Positions 1-11,737 of a stretch of DNA of 64,000 nucleotides are shown in pieces; positions within the stretch are counted from its first letter, which is position 1; every line of letters begins with the position of its first letter. The position numbers and the translations under genes are program-made. Source of the stretch: Bombyx mori (lineage: Eukaryota; Arthropoda; Insecta; Lepidoptera; Bombycidae); the NCBI RefSeq assembly GCF_030269925.1, contig NC_085131.1:14183501-14247500 (forward strand), read 5' to 3'. The notes beneath the pieces were generated by a model that worked only from the letters and a program-made list of their open reading frames with translations, was not told the origin of the DNA and ran no database searches.

Positions 1-486
1 GCCATGCGCCCTCATTAGCCATACACTCGACACTGAAACACGGCACTTGTCAAACTATGCAAGAAAATAATATACAGCGAATACTAATGAAAGTAAAAAT
101 TGGTTAATTTTAATATTTTCTCTTGAAATATTGTTTTGTTTGAGGTCCATAAACAGAAAACGTAAATTACGCTGCCCATCATAAGACAATTGCATTGGAT
201 ATTCCATCATTAAGACTGAAACAGGCAGAGTACTATTCACTTTCTTATACTACCACCGTTACTTACACAATTTCTTGAAAATCGCCTCATCCTCGCCCTC
301 TCATCACTACTAGAACAGTACTCAAACATTACATCTAATTTTCCATCTAGTAATATATTATGTTGACGTTGCTGCAACCGTGTCAAAAACTAATTCGATT
401 ACGAAATGTTTATGTTTCATTCTGATGCTTTGAACTTAATGGGTTTGACATATGGTCCAAAATCTACCGAAATTTGAGCACTGCTG

Positions 487-488
<2 letters not shown>
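1..488. other. No gene recognised (AT-rich flank)
   Basis: AT-rich sequence before the poly(T) tract. Short open frames here have no recognisable domain, and I see no repeat match inside the window. Confidence 0.4.
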
Positions 489-578
<90 letters not shown>

Positions 579-984
579 TGCCCTTGTAGGCAGACGAGCA
601 CACGGCCCACCTGATGGTGAGTGGTTACCGTCGCCCATGGACTTCAGCAATGCCAGGGGCAGAGCCAAGCCGCTGCCTACCGCTTAATACTCTCCACAAG
701 CCTCGTTTGAAGAAGGACATGTCATAGCGCTCAGGAAACACCGTGGAGGGGAGCTCATTCCATAGCCGGATGGTACGTGGCAAAAAAGATCTCTGGAAAC
801 GCACTGTGGATGACCGCAGTGGCTCCAGGTAGTATGGATGAACTCTACTCCGGTGGCGGGCGGTGCGATGGTAAAAACGAGATGCCGGTATCATCTCGAA
901 CAATTCCTCAGAGCACTCCCCATGGAACATACGGTACAAAATACAGAGGGAACCGAAGTCCCTCCGCAGACCCATTCTCGCCTC
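489..984 (-). mobile_element. 5'-truncated LINE 3' end with 88-nt poly(A) tail
   Basis: Read on the minus strand, an open frame (about 975 to 625) matches the C-terminal end of a non-LTR retrotransposon polyprotein, with the stretch PRTIRLWNELPSTVFPERYD typical of such ends. A short 3' UTR follows, then an uninterrupted run of 88 T on the plus strand (489-576), which is the poly(A) tail. The frame lacks the reverse-transcriptase core, so the copy is 5'-truncated near 984. The same 3' end recurs at 11118-11340 (+), 18020-18136 (-), 33728-33822 (-) and 36865-36965 (-). I cannot assign the clade firmly; CR1- or Jockey-group is likely. The long pure tail suggests a young insertion. Confidence 0.85.
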
Positions 985-1039
985 TTTTGTTTATTTTTTT
1001 CCGGCAAGAGGCTAAACCTTATAACTCCACGGTGTTCAC

Positions 1040-1400
1040 ACCAAAAGGGCGTGCGAAGTATGCGGGACTTGACGGTCTGCAGATGTTGAGAGAAGACCGC
1101 GGGCTCTACCCACTCTTCTTGCGCTCTGTCATCCGACGTCCCATATCCATCCAGGGTGAGTACCGGGCAGAGTAAGAGGGCGACTAGCACTACAACCAGA
1201 CTCGCGACGCCACCCCTAGGATGCCCAACCGACGGGTCATCGAGGCAATAGTCGACGATTCTATGTCGACCGTCTCGGTACGCCAGGCTGTCTGGCTACC
1301 CCAAGCGGTGCCTCTTGTGTCCCAGAAAACTCTGCTGTACCAAAACCAGCCTGCCAGGTCGGAACGCGATACACCGCCAACCGGTTGCTCTTACACATAG
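1040..1400 (+). repeat. Decayed coding repeat shared with 27.7-28.1 kb
   Basis: About 360 bp match the minus strand of 27715-28080 at roughly 70 percent by eye. The translations agree in one frame at GLDGLQML / GLDDLQML and at IRRPIS-x-QG. Because the peptide is conserved, it looks like part of a transposon ORF rather than non-coding repeat. This copy has an in-frame stop just after the shared motif. Family not recognised. Confidence 0.6.
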
Positions 1401-2940
1401 AACTGCTTCAATGCAGTGCGTTATGACGCTCGATGCTGACGCAATAAGCTCTCCTTCACTCGTTCTTCCGTCTCCTTCTGCGAGGTAGTGGACTCAAAGA
1501 AGTTGAGTATCGCCCTCCATGACTAATTATTTCGGTTTAAATGATTCCTACCATTTGCCATTTGGCAGCCGTTGCATTATAAAACTGAGATATCAATGTC
1601 TCAAGTTCTCAAGGTCTCATATCTCAAAGCGCATGGCGGTAACCACTTAACACCAGCCGTTAGCTAGTGCACCCATCTAAGCAATAAAAACAAATTAAAA
1701 AAAAGAAGTATGATCATAAAAAGAGTTAAGAGATATTCTTGGTGTCTGAAACTGCCATACTTAAAATGTTTCAAAAATCATTTTTGTTCCAAACCTTTGA
1801 CTTGGTTAGGAACTGACCTTCGTGGTGTTTCTCGAGTGCTTTGACAAGGCTCACTTCAATCAAGGCTTAACCAAAGTTTCTGGCCTGAACTTATCGTAAC
1901 TTTGAAGCTCTTTGACCTATTGTCAGAGAGACCCCATTATTAAAATTTGATTAATTCGTAGTGGATTATATCGTATTTAAGTTATATATTATAATGCATC
2001 AAGAGAGTAAAAAAATTTTAAACGAATGCTCCTAGTATCCAAATAGAAACCAATATTGGTGCTAATTCATATAATAAGTCTTTTAATATTAAAAGTCTTA
2101 TAGTATTGAGATACTATAAGAAATATTAGGGCAGAAGTTACAAAGCTATCTAAAACTTTAAATACTTTCTCTAAAAGGAAGAAATCTTTAAAAAAATTAT
2201 AATCATGCGTTAAAGTCACTCAAAATAATATATTAATCCTATAATAATAGGCACAGTCGCTATCTAAGTCCGTTTTCACAAAAAATACATAACTTTATAA
2301 AAACAAAATTATATATCCCTCCGTAGACTGTCTACAATAACCGTAGTGCTACGAAGTTGCTACGAAAGCGCTACGAATTAATTAATGCAGTTCCGGAAAC
2401 GGGTTAAAAGCTTCGTTTTACACAACAGAGCTTTCTCTTCGTACAATATGCCTCATTAGCATTCAAGAAAATATAGATGGTATAATTTCAGATAAAATTA
2501 TGAATGTTTACAGATAATTTGTATTCAATAAAATATTTTCTTTCCCATATACTTCATATTTAGACTGTAAAATGAATACGACCTACTTAAAATGATTTCT
2601 GCCCTCTACGAGACTTTTACGAGTACTTTTTTATCAGTATAATCCCAATATTATTGATTAAATAAAGCGCTAATTCTTACTATCTGTTATACAATGTTAA
2701 AAGTTGTTTTATACACAAATACAAAATTAAATGTTGCATTGGCGAAAAGTAAGAACATACAGTCATAATGATTCCCCGCAAGTCTCACGATTACGGGTAC
2801 ATATTTTACCTGAGTTTATAATACCTATATAAATACTTTATCCGAGGCTTATTTCTCGCCGAAGAATCAAAAAGAAAAATTAAAGAAAAAATTATATCTT
2901 CTCTTTTGCATTATAAGCTTGACCATCATAGGATTTACGC
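1400..2940. other. No gene recognised
   Basis: AT-rich intergenic sequence. I see no domain-bearing frame or clear repeat. Near 2345-2385 there is a short internal repetition of ctacgaa-type words. Confidence 0.4.
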
Positions 2941-2959
2941 TATGGTAATATTTCCTTTC

Positions 2960-3175
2960 AACAGATGGCGCTGTGTTCAAATCGGAATCGCGAAGGACCA
3001 ATAGACAAAAGAAGAAGAGGCCTACCAAGGAGAAAATGAATCGAAGAAATAACAGCAACAACTAGAAAAGAATGGAGAAACAAAGCCAAGAATAGAGAAG
3101 AATGGAGTAAGCTGGAGGAGGCCTATACCCGGATGTGGTTCCAAGAATATAAGTTTGTCGAAGACGGTCATTAGT
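2960..3175 (+). mobile_element. RTE-type LINE C-terminal remnant
   Basis: A plus-strand frame reads RRRGLPRR, a stop, then ITATTRKEWRNKAKNREEWS and KLEEAYTRMW. This resembles the RTE-type C-terminal pattern (basic GRP patch, then W...A..R..W..LEEAY). An in-frame stop and the lack of upstream reverse transcriptase show it is a dead 3' fragment. A better-preserved relative of the pattern lies at 31745-32000. Confidence 0.6.
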
Positions 3176-3179
3176 TTGG

Positions 3180-5300
3180 TAGCTAAACGAAACGCAGCAC
3201 GATCTGGGATATGGCAGCACGATCGCGATATCGTCGGAACTCGGCTAACTTCGTGCTACGACAGAGCCTAGCCAATGGAGGCGCGTAGACGCCATCACAC
3301 TTACCAACCAGCCTTCTTGAAGAGCGGTGACTCCGTCCTAAAAACTGTCATTTGTTTTCGTTTGCTAACGTCAAGAGAAGATTTCTAAATTGTTCTAAGA
3401 TAACAACACACGCGATTGGTTTACTCAATATTTCTCTTAGCTCGATCACCCTATTCGCCCCTACGATGTCTGACGATGGTGTTGGTAATTGTGGCTTCTC
3501 CGACAAGTTTATATTTCTATTTTTTATTTGATAAGGTGTTTTCTTTTTTTTTGGACATAAAATTGGCTTGTTATTACTATTATTATTTTAATATTTACTT
3601 TCGACAGCCCTTATGAGCGACCAAAAAGTGCCTCCCTAAGACCTTCTTAGTACGTCGCTGATTCTGGCAACGTTGTTGGAGTCTGGTTGTTGGAATTTGG
3701 AGATAAAAATCATACCTTTTACGACGGCAAATAACTGACGTTGTACTTAAAACAATAATAAAATCTATACCTATGACTATTAAGTTTTTGGAAAAACAAT
3801 GGTTTTTGTTGATGAAGAATGATCACTGTCACACATCACATCATAACGTTAAGTGCTTTGACTCGCTATCTACTTTTGAGGACTCCCTCCTCTAAGATCT
3901 AGTTTGCAGAAGAAAACGGAATGATTGTAGAGGGAAGCTTATTCCAGAGCCATTTCCAATATAGTTTTTTTATTAATACGTTCAAAAAGTATTTTCAGTG
4001 GATAAAAGCTTTCTTCAAGAAAAAGATATTTAAATGGTCATAGCATATTCAGACATGTCGTATTATTGTTCCGGAAAAGTCTTTTCCTGTTAAACTCATT
4101 TATTTTTATTACAAAGTTTTCCTCAACCGAAAATATCGTGAGAAATCACGTGTAAACAATATTTTGGGTTTCCATTATCCACTTCCAACAATTATTATTG
4201 AAACACGATTTTTTCTTTTTATTTATGGTATTGCATAGCTTTTATCGTGGGCTTTGAGCGCGGTGACCGAATCAGGAAATTCCGTAAGGAAAATAAAACT
4301 TAACACCCCCACTCCGCCTACCATGTAGCTCGCGTTCAATACATTCACACGTTGCGGTTGTGTAGTGTTTGTGAATAAGCGCGCGGCGTGACGGCGCACT
4401 GCATGCGCATCATGAAAAGTCTGCCCATCTCTCTCTCGTGCGGCCTAGCTTATGAGTGTGAAGGAGACAATTACTGTTTTGTTTTTGTTAATGTTTATAA
4501 ATATAGCGTTATTTTATTATTGTTGTTTTAATATTAAATTATTATAGTCCAATTATAATTGCATAAGTTGATAAAAAATGCTATGCAATAGCTTTACCGC
4601 GGCAGTACCCGAGTGCCACACGTGTTTTCGTGTTTTTTTTGTTTTTTTATCGACGTTCAATAACTAACTAAGAATAGAAGAAAGACTAAGAACTAAAAAG
4701 AAAACTAACTAAGTACTATATAGAAGAATAACTAACTAACGAAGACGTTCCGTTAAAATTGCTAAAATTAAAATTGTCATATCACAATTTTGACAATTCT
4801 GTATCAAAGACACATGACTATACTACAATTTTATTACTTTGGTCTAAGGACCTAACTAGGATTATGATATTATAATTAAAACGCTTATTTTTTTAATAAA
4901 CGTTTCGCTTTTTGCTTAAGATTTTTTTGTTTTTTTTTGTTTTCGAACTATATTTACTTTTCATTAATCTTCTGTCTATTTTCCAGCTATTTTCATAAGG
5001 GTAGGACAATCTGATGTTGAAATATTATTTATTTATATTTTACGACCTTTTATTTAACTTAGCATTTGTATGTCTGTAACTTATGTTTTTTTTGGTCTAA
5101 CCTTGCAAACTTTAAAAGTTGAATTAGATCTACTTCCTTTTAAGCATGACTTATATAAATATCTGCGATTAGATCGATATAAAAGAGCACTTCAAACGTT
5201 AACAGCGCTCACTCGAAATTTTATGAACGCATTTAGTCAACACGCCTGTTGTTGAGAAGATATTGACTTCCCACGCGGACATGTACCACCGTCTTGTCTA
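3180..5300. other. No gene recognised; GC-rich block and ACTAAC-type simple repeat
   Basis: Mostly AT-rich. A block at about 4245-4470 is GC-richer than its surroundings (gcgcgcggcgtgacggcgc near 4380) and could be a retroelement 5' region or a CpG-rich remnant. About 4655-4745 is a degenerate ACTAAC/ACTAAG repeat. No frame has a recognisable domain. Confidence 0.35.
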
Positions 5301-5319
5301 TTTTTCGTCCAGTATACTA

Positions 5320-5793
5320 TCTCAAAGGAATAATATCGTATAGTATAAATCAAACCCGCAAAAATTATATTACAATTTGCACAATCAACATACAAATGCG
5401 ACCTAGACCTCAAGTTTCCAAGAGGGTAACGGCATTCACGTTGCGATGTCTGTCTGATGTTTTTTTTTATTGCTTAGATAGATGGACAAGCTCAAATGAT
5501 GATGTCTATGGGCTCCAGCAACCACTTAACATCAGGTAGAACTTTTTATTTTATTTTATAGCTTAGATGGGTGGACGAGCTCACAGCCCACCTGGTTTTA
5601 AGTGGTTACTGGAGCCCATAGACATCTACAACGTAAATGCGCCACCCACCTTGAGATATAAGTTCTAAGGTCTCAAGTATAGTTACAACGGTTGCCCCAC
5701 CCTTCAAACCGAAACGCATTATTGCTTCACGGCAGAAACAGGCAGGGTGGTGGTACCTACCCGCGCGGACTCACAAAAGGTCCTACCACCAGT
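5320..5793. mobile_element. Two Bm1-like SINE copies, one interrupted
   Basis: 5320-5537 is a decayed plus-strand copy (linker word aatcaaacccgcaaaa, later ctatgggctccagcaacc). It is broken near 5461-5495 by a short minus-orientation tail (ttattgcttagat...). A good head-less minus-strand copy fills 5543-5793, ending at the usual boundary ctaccaccag. Confidence 0.75.
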
Positions 5794-5799
5794 AAAAAG

Positions 5800-6670
5800 T
5801 AAGAACCTGAGCTTATTCGCTCATCTAATAAAAAAAAAAGATAATAATGATATAAGTTCAAAGTTCTCAGACAAGTACGCACTACTTCGAGCCATTTTGA
5901 GACTTCCACGACGTAGATAACAGACGTTGAACTCCGTTTCGTAATGGTTTCTTAGATATTAATTATACACGAATCTGCGAGCCACGCTCAAGATTTTAAT
6001 TAAATTATTATTAGTTAACGTGAATAACGATTATTAATTTTAACGAAATTCGATTACAAGTGGTGAACTTGTTTTAGTTATATACAGTGTGTTACTTTTT
6101 GTTATTTAACATGGCTTTTTTTCCCTATTCGGAAAGCTCTGATGGCCTTCACAAACACAAATCGTTTGTTGTCGCCATCCACCTTGAGTTATGAAAACGA
6201 ATCAATTGTATGATATAAGAACTATTCTTCTTCTTCTTTGTCGGTGTCAACCTCGACAAAGTGGTCGTGGTCGTCACTTAAGATGTTTGAATTTTCAATT
6301 ATTAAATATTTCGTCGTACAAGATTTCTAAAAAAATATTTATTTTAATTTACAAATGAACATGCAAAGTTCGTAATTGTCAATAACCAATAGCACAATGG
6401 AAACAGAACATCAAAAATTGACACATTGACTCGATATGTCAATCTTACTTTCATTGATATAATGGGTGTTTGTTCTTCAGAGCGGAACGGGTGATTGCTT
6501 CACAATAATAATAGGTAGGAAAGTCAATAGCTCACGATACACCCTTTTCTCAGGAGATAGGATACACAATAGAAGAATAAATATATTTAATAATATTGAT
6601 CTTGGATATCAGTATCTTATAGGGGACGACCGGTACCGTTGAGAATTGTTTTCAAACCTTAAATCCCATA
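5800..6670. other. No gene recognised
   Basis: AT-rich spacer between SINE copies. No domain-bearing frame or repeat recognised. Confidence 0.4.
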
Positions 6671-6676
6671 TTATAT

Positions 6677-7119
6677 CTTTTTTTTTTATTGCTTAGATGG
6701 ATGGACGAGCTCACAGCCCACCTGGTGTTAAGTGGTTACTGGAGCCCATAGACATCTACAACGTAAATGCGCCACCCACCTCGAGATATAAGTTCTAAGG
6801 TCTCAGTATAGTTACAACGGCTACCCCACCCTTCGAACCGAAACGCATTACTGCTTCACGGCGGAAATAGGCGGGGTGGTGGTACCTACCCGTGCGGACT
6901 CCCAAGAGGTCCTACCACCAGTGATTACACAAATTATAATTTTGCGGGTTTGATTTTTATTACACGATGTTATTCCTTCACCGTGGAAATCAATCGTGAA
7001 CATTTGTTGAGTACGTATTTCATTAGAAAAATTGGTACCCGCCTACGGGATTCGAACACCGGTGCATCGCTACACACAAATGCACCGGACGACTTATCCT
7101 TTAGGCCACGATGACTTCA
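6677..7119 (-). mobile_element. Bm1 SINE, full-length with tRNA-like head
   Basis: Complete minus-strand copy. The poly(A) end lies at the left, then about 245 bp of body, a linker containing ttacacgatgttattcc, and a tRNA-like head near 7040-7118. The head has a B-box-like word (ggttcgaa type on the minus strand) and an A-box region ending at ggccacgatgacttc. Such heads carry an internal RNA polymerase III promoter. Confidence 0.88.
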
Positions 7120-7248
7120 ACAACTGTAGAAAGAATTTGTTCACAAGCCAAATGGTGTAAGATAGTCATACTTTGAATTACGTTTTGGACTAACTAACAA
7201 AGCAGGTTAACAAGTTCATCTGACATTATTCTTCAGAATTTCCTTTTT

Positions 7249-7500
7249 ACTGGTGGTAGGACCTCTTGTGAGTCCGCGCGGGTAGGTACCACCACCCTGC
7301 CTATTTCCGCCGTGAAGCAGTAATGCGTTTCGGTTTGAAGGGTGTGGCAGCCGTTATAACTATATTTGAGACCTTAGAACTTATATCTCAAGGTGGGTGA
7401 CGCATTTACGTTGTAGATGTGATTGGCCTCCAGTAACCACTTAACACCTGGTGGGCTGTGAGCTCGTTCACCCAAATAAACAATAATAATAAAAGTAAAA
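7249..7500 (+). mobile_element. Bm1-like SINE, head-less 245-bp form
   Basis: Starts at the recurrent boundary actggtggtaggacctc and ends in an AATAAT-rich tail. Confidence 0.85.
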
Positions 7501-7763
7501 AAAGAACACTTACTCATAAAATTTATAGTACAAAACAGACACGAGCAAACCCGGTCTTGCTTTAATTTCGTTTAAATCACAGCTAAGCCAGCCTTATTTA
7601 AGTACTCCGCTTACTATATACTTAGTCTGGCCATAAATACTGTTACAATTAAAAATAAACAAAATATTACATTTGAATTTGGAATCTGGCATTTTTATAT
7701 GATTGCTCATGGAGTTTTCTCATTTTGGCGCCAATACATTGTACAATATTTTGCGATATTAAA

Positions 7764-8795
7764 ATGGAGTGGGGTGATAAAGAGAACCGAATCGCTGTGA
7801 TTGCATTACACAAAGTAGGTATGGAGCCAAATGCAATTTTTAAAACTCTCCATACGCTTGGTATTAGTAAAATGTTTGTGTAGCGGGCTATGACACCTCC
7901 TCTGTTTGTGACAGAAAAAGATCTGGCCGTCCACGTAGTGTTCGTACGAAAAAGGTGGTCAAAGCAGTAAGGGAAAAAATTCGAAGAAATCCTGTCCGAA
8001 AGCAAAAGATTTTATCTCGGGAGATGAAGATAGCACCTAGAACCATGTCGCGTATTTTAAAAGATGACTTAGGACTTGCAGCCTATAAGAGACGTACTGG
8101 TCATTTCTTAACTGATAATTTAAAAGAGAATAGGGTGGTAAAACCGAAACAACTACTGAAGCGGTACGCAAAGGGAGGTCATAGAAAAAAATTGTTTACG
8201 GATGAGAAAATTTTTACAATTGAGCAACATTTTAACAAACAAAATGACCGTATTTATGCTTAAAGCTCTAGGAAAGGAAGCTTCCCAATTAGTCAACAGA
8301 GTGCAACGTGGGCACTATCCGACTTCAGTGATGGTTTGGTGGGGCATTAGCTATGAAGGAATGACTGAGCCATACTTTTGTGGAACAGGTATCAAAACGT
8401 CGGCACAAATGTATCAAGATACCATTCTTGAGAAGGTAGTGAAGCCCCTTAATAATACCATGTTCAATAATCAAGAATGGTCCTTCCAGCAAGACTCGGC
8501 GCCAGGTCATAAAGCTCGGTCTACGCAGTCTTGGTTGGAAACGAACGTTTCGGACTTCATCAGAGCTGAATACTGGCCGTCGTCTAGTCCCGATCTTAAT
8601 CCGCTGGATTATGATTTATGGTCAGTTTTAGAGAATACGTCTTGCTCTAAACGTCATGATAATTTGGAGTTCCTAAAACAATCCGTACGATTGGCAGTGA
8701 AAAATGTTCCCATGGAAAGAGTGCGTGCTTCTATTGATAACTGGCCTCAACGTTTAAAGGACTGTATTGCAGCCAATGGAGACCACTTCGAATAA
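7764..8795 (+). pseudogene. Mariner-family transposase (DD37D), frameshifted
   Basis: Cut-and-paste DNA transposase of the Tc1/mariner superfamily. The frame starts at ATG 7764 (MEWGDKE...), hits a stop at 7881-7883, resumes in another frame from about 7892 (helix-turn-helix region with the linker RSGRPRSVR), then shifts again near 8263-8280. The catalytic triad is visible: first D in LFTDEKIF, second in FQQDSAP (about 8493), third in NPLDYDLW. There are 37 residues between the second and third D, which is the maT-clade DD37D signature. The C-terminal 197 codons (8202-8795) are open. Two frameshifts and a stop make it non-functional as it stands. The fold and metal-binding residues are inferred from the family. 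Confidence 0.92.
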
Positions 8796-8813
8796 GCTTT
8801 TTATACTTTAAAT

Positions 8814-9043
8814 CTATATCTATATCTATACTAATAATATTATAAAGAGGAAAGATTTGTTTGTTTGTTTGTTTCGAATAGGCTCCGAAACTACTGGACC
8901 GATTTGAAAAATTCTTTTTCCATTAGAAGCCGACATTGTCCCTGATGAACATAGGCTACTTTTTTTTATTTATTTTTTATTTTTATTTTTTTGTTTCATG
9001 TGTGTTTTAATGTTTCCGAAGCGAAGCGAGGGCGGATCGCTAG
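8814..9043 (+). mobile_element. Helitron-like non-autonomous element
   Basis: Starts in a tctatactaat-type end followed by gaggaaagatttgtttgttt and ends ccgaagcgaagcgagggcgg then atcgCTAG|T. It has no terminal inverted repeat or target duplication. Its 3' end is nearly the same as that of the elements at 29146, 39098, 42236 and 50799, although the 5' half differs. It sits inside the mariner copy, so it is younger than that insertion. Confidence 0.75.
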
Positions 9044-9272
9044 TTGTTTTATATTTGTGTATTAAACTAACACACTGTAAAAGTAATAAATGTTATTTGC
9101 CATAGATTTTTTTGTTTTTCTTTGTAACAGTATTTATGGCCAGACTAAGTAATAAATATTTTATTTGTAATTCTGTTGTAAATTACACGAATTTAGTGAT
9201 TAGTTTTGTTGTATAGAATTGATGTTTTGAAGAATTGATTATCATGTTCTATACATAACCTCAATATCGATA

Positions 9273-9519
9273 TTTTTTTTTTTTATTGGTTAGATGTGTG
9301 GAGGAGCTCACCGCGTACCTGGTGTTAAGTGATTACTGGAGCCCATAGACATCTACAGCGTAAATGCGCCACCCACCTTGAGATATAAGTTCTAAAATCT
9401 CAGTATAGTTACAACGGCTGCCCAGCCCTTCAAACCGAAACACATTACTGCTTCACGGCAGAAATAGGCAGGGTGGTGGGACCTACCCGCGCGGACTCAC
9501 AAGAGGTCCTACCACCAGT
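9273..9519 (-). mobile_element. Bm1-like SINE, head-less form
   Basis: Minus-strand copy with a T-rich left end (poly(A) tail), ending at the boundary ctaccaccag. Confidence 0.85.
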
Positions 9520-9584
9520 TGGATATTGCTATGACAGAAGCTCAAAGCTTCAACAGTATTTCATAACACACTAACACATATACA

Positions 9585-9603
9585 CTCACACACACACACA
9601 CAC
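9585..9603. repeat. (CA)n microsatellite
   Basis: Short run of alternating CA. Confidence 0.8.
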
Positions 9604-9817
9604 GTACGTACTATATTCTTACAGATCGTTCTTCCTGGTTAACTTTCTTTACCTGGTGACCTAGCACTGAACCACTGACTTTTGTAACACAGGTTTTCCT
9701 AGCATAAAAGTCAGGGAATATTGTTATTGTATACCTCATAAAAAAGCCATGTATATTATTATACTAGTGTTAAGTATTTTTGTACGTGTTTGTATTTTAA
9801 GAGGCTTGAATGAATAA

Positions 9818-9818
9818 A

Positions 9819-9853
<35 letters not shown>
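9818..9853. repeat. (ATT)n microsatellite
   Basis: About 11 to 12 tandem ATT units directly preceding a decayed SINE piece. Confidence 0.9.
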
Positions 9854-9855
<2 letters not shown>

Positions 9856-9945
9856 ACGGTTGGTTCACCCTTCAAACGGAAACGTAAGACGGCTTCGCGG
9901 CAGATAGGCAACATCGTGGTAACTACCCGTGCAGGCTTAAGATAC
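9853..9945 (-). mobile_element. Bm1-like SINE fragment
   Basis: Decayed internal part (cccttcaaacggaaacg, then ctacccgtgcaggctt). Confidence 0.6.
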
Positions 9946-9949
9946 AGGG

Positions 9950-11115
9950 CACATTTTCATCATCAATAGATTCTAGCTGACAATAGATAGCATTAGGCTG
10001 ATATAACACCCAAAGACCACTGCAGCCCATTACCTGGTAAATAGACTTTCACAACATTTTTGAGTAGAGACGAGCTTATGTTAGTCCAGGCAAAATTAAA
10101 GTCCACAAAGTAATTTTTTTTGTTAACAAATTTTACCACTGTTTTGCAACTCACTTGTTGGTATTCTATGTTATGTTCAATACAAAGTATTTAACCAAAC
10201 AAAGTATTAAGTAAAGTATTATACCAAGTTTTGACCATATAAATAATTAATGAAAAATAAGTCCGTCTACAGAAACGTTTCTATTGGGGTTCAGTTTAAA
10301 ATTTATATTAGTGATTACTTTTGCCACTGCCTTTTTGCTGCTTTTGCTTAAATTTTATAAGGCACATTAAGCAGCTGTCTGATTGAAAAAGTTTATATAT
10401 CAGATAATTTTATTTCATTAATAATAATAATAAATATATATCATACGTTTCCCGTGTTCACATATTAGTTAAAACACCAGTACAAAATTACACCCTAACA
10501 AAGACTCTACATTAATTAAAGTAGAGTTTACGCTATCAAAACGCGAAACACAGAAGGTTCCTCTACAATAATAACTATTCATTTCTGTACATAAAGCGAG
10601 GTGCAGAAGCTCATATAATTATCTCGTACACTCGCCCCTTTCACACCCTCCACTTGAGTGTACACAAGGCTTTATGAGCTGTATAAATGTGGTTTCATTC
10701 ATGTGATGAAACAATTCAGACCACACTTTTTACATGTACCTAGTTTTATTTTGTTTTGTAACAATTTTAAAAACTAAAAGATAGAGCTATTTCATCAAAA
10801 TCAGACTGTGACAAACCTGAAAACTTAATTAGCTTATATTAGCCCTCGCAACCAAACTGTACAAAAAGCTTCCCTTTTATTCTCTAAGCAATTACTAGCC
10901 ATAATGGAACATCAATTTGAATCGATTTCATCATTCATAATAATATCGACCTAGTCTATTACTGAACATAGGACTCCCCGATAGTCTGTGTTCGGCTTAC
11001 AGCATTGTTGTTGAGACTTCATACCCTGAGTTGATCAACAAGCCATTCATGTTGATGTTTTCAACTATAGGTTTTTATATAATATCTCATCATAATGGAA
11101 TAAAAACGACATTTT
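9950..11115. other. No gene recognised
   Basis: AT-rich sequence with no domain-bearing frame or clear repeat match in the window. Confidence 0.4.
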
Positions 11116-11117
11116 GA

Positions 11118-11340
11118 GATCTTTTCTGCCACGTACCATCCGGCTATGGAATCAACTCCTCTCTACGGTGTTTCCCGAGCGCCATGACATGCCCTTATTT
11201 AAACGAGGCTTGTGGAGAGTACTGAACGGTAGACAGAGGCTCGGCTCTACGCCTGGCATTGCTGAAGTCCATGGGCGACGGTAACCACTTACCATCCGGT
11301 GGGTGTATGCTCGAGTGCCTACAAGGGCAATAAAAAGGAT
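11118..11340 (+). mobile_element. LINE 3'-end fragment (same family as 489-984)
   Basis: Plus-strand copy of the LINE tail: ccatccggctatggaat..., then gaagtccatgggcgacgg and the short tail caataaaaagg. Only the last part of the ORF and the 3' UTR remain. Confidence 0.85.
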
Positions 11341-11737
11341 CTGCTTATATAGTGCCTATTAAGCAAATGAAACCAAACCAAACTCCCTGTTGCTTTACTT
11401 TGATAACCCTAAGCGCTTCACGAACTCTAAAGCATACATTACGTGAATTTCATTGCAATCCCACATTTCATACATTTAACGCGCTCAATACAAGTTGGCT
11501 TACAAATTTCAATATACTTAAACACATCAGGAATACAGTGACCATAATTTTATTTGCGACAAAATAAATATTTTGTTCATGATCACTCGGGTTTTATGGT
11601 CGGCTTCTGGTACTAATACAAGCAGGCTATGAATTTGTAGCGGGCAACACGTCAAGTCGCACTCGGGTGTCATCGGGTACAATCGGAATTCCCGAATGCG
11701 CAGCTGTCACCTGACGTCAGTCGACAAGATTCGCGCG
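11340..11737. other. No gene recognised
   Basis: AT-rich with a GC-richer stretch near 11635-11730. No domain recognised. Confidence 0.35.

Larger units (their letters stand above)
7621..9149 (+). mobile_element. DD37D (maT-type) Tc1/mariner transposon with TIRs and TA duplication
   Basis: Perfect 28-bp inverted terminal repeats lie at 7621-7648 and 9122-9149, beginning cttagtctggccataaatac. They are flanked by TA at 7619-7620 and 9150-9151, the target duplication of this superfamily. The element carries a broken transposase frame (7764-8795) and, between its stop codon and the right repeat, a Helitron-like insert (8814-9043). The perfect repeats despite a disabled gene suggest the copy moved fairly recently, possibly with transposase from elsewhere. 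Confidence 0.95.

Noticed and set aside
417..668. Open frame with a long poly-lysine run on the minus strand
   Set aside because: It is the LINE poly(A) tail translated; not a gene.
777..1190. Overlapping 99- to 132-codon frames on both strands
   Set aside because: They cross from the LINE end into a different repeat and have no conserved reading.
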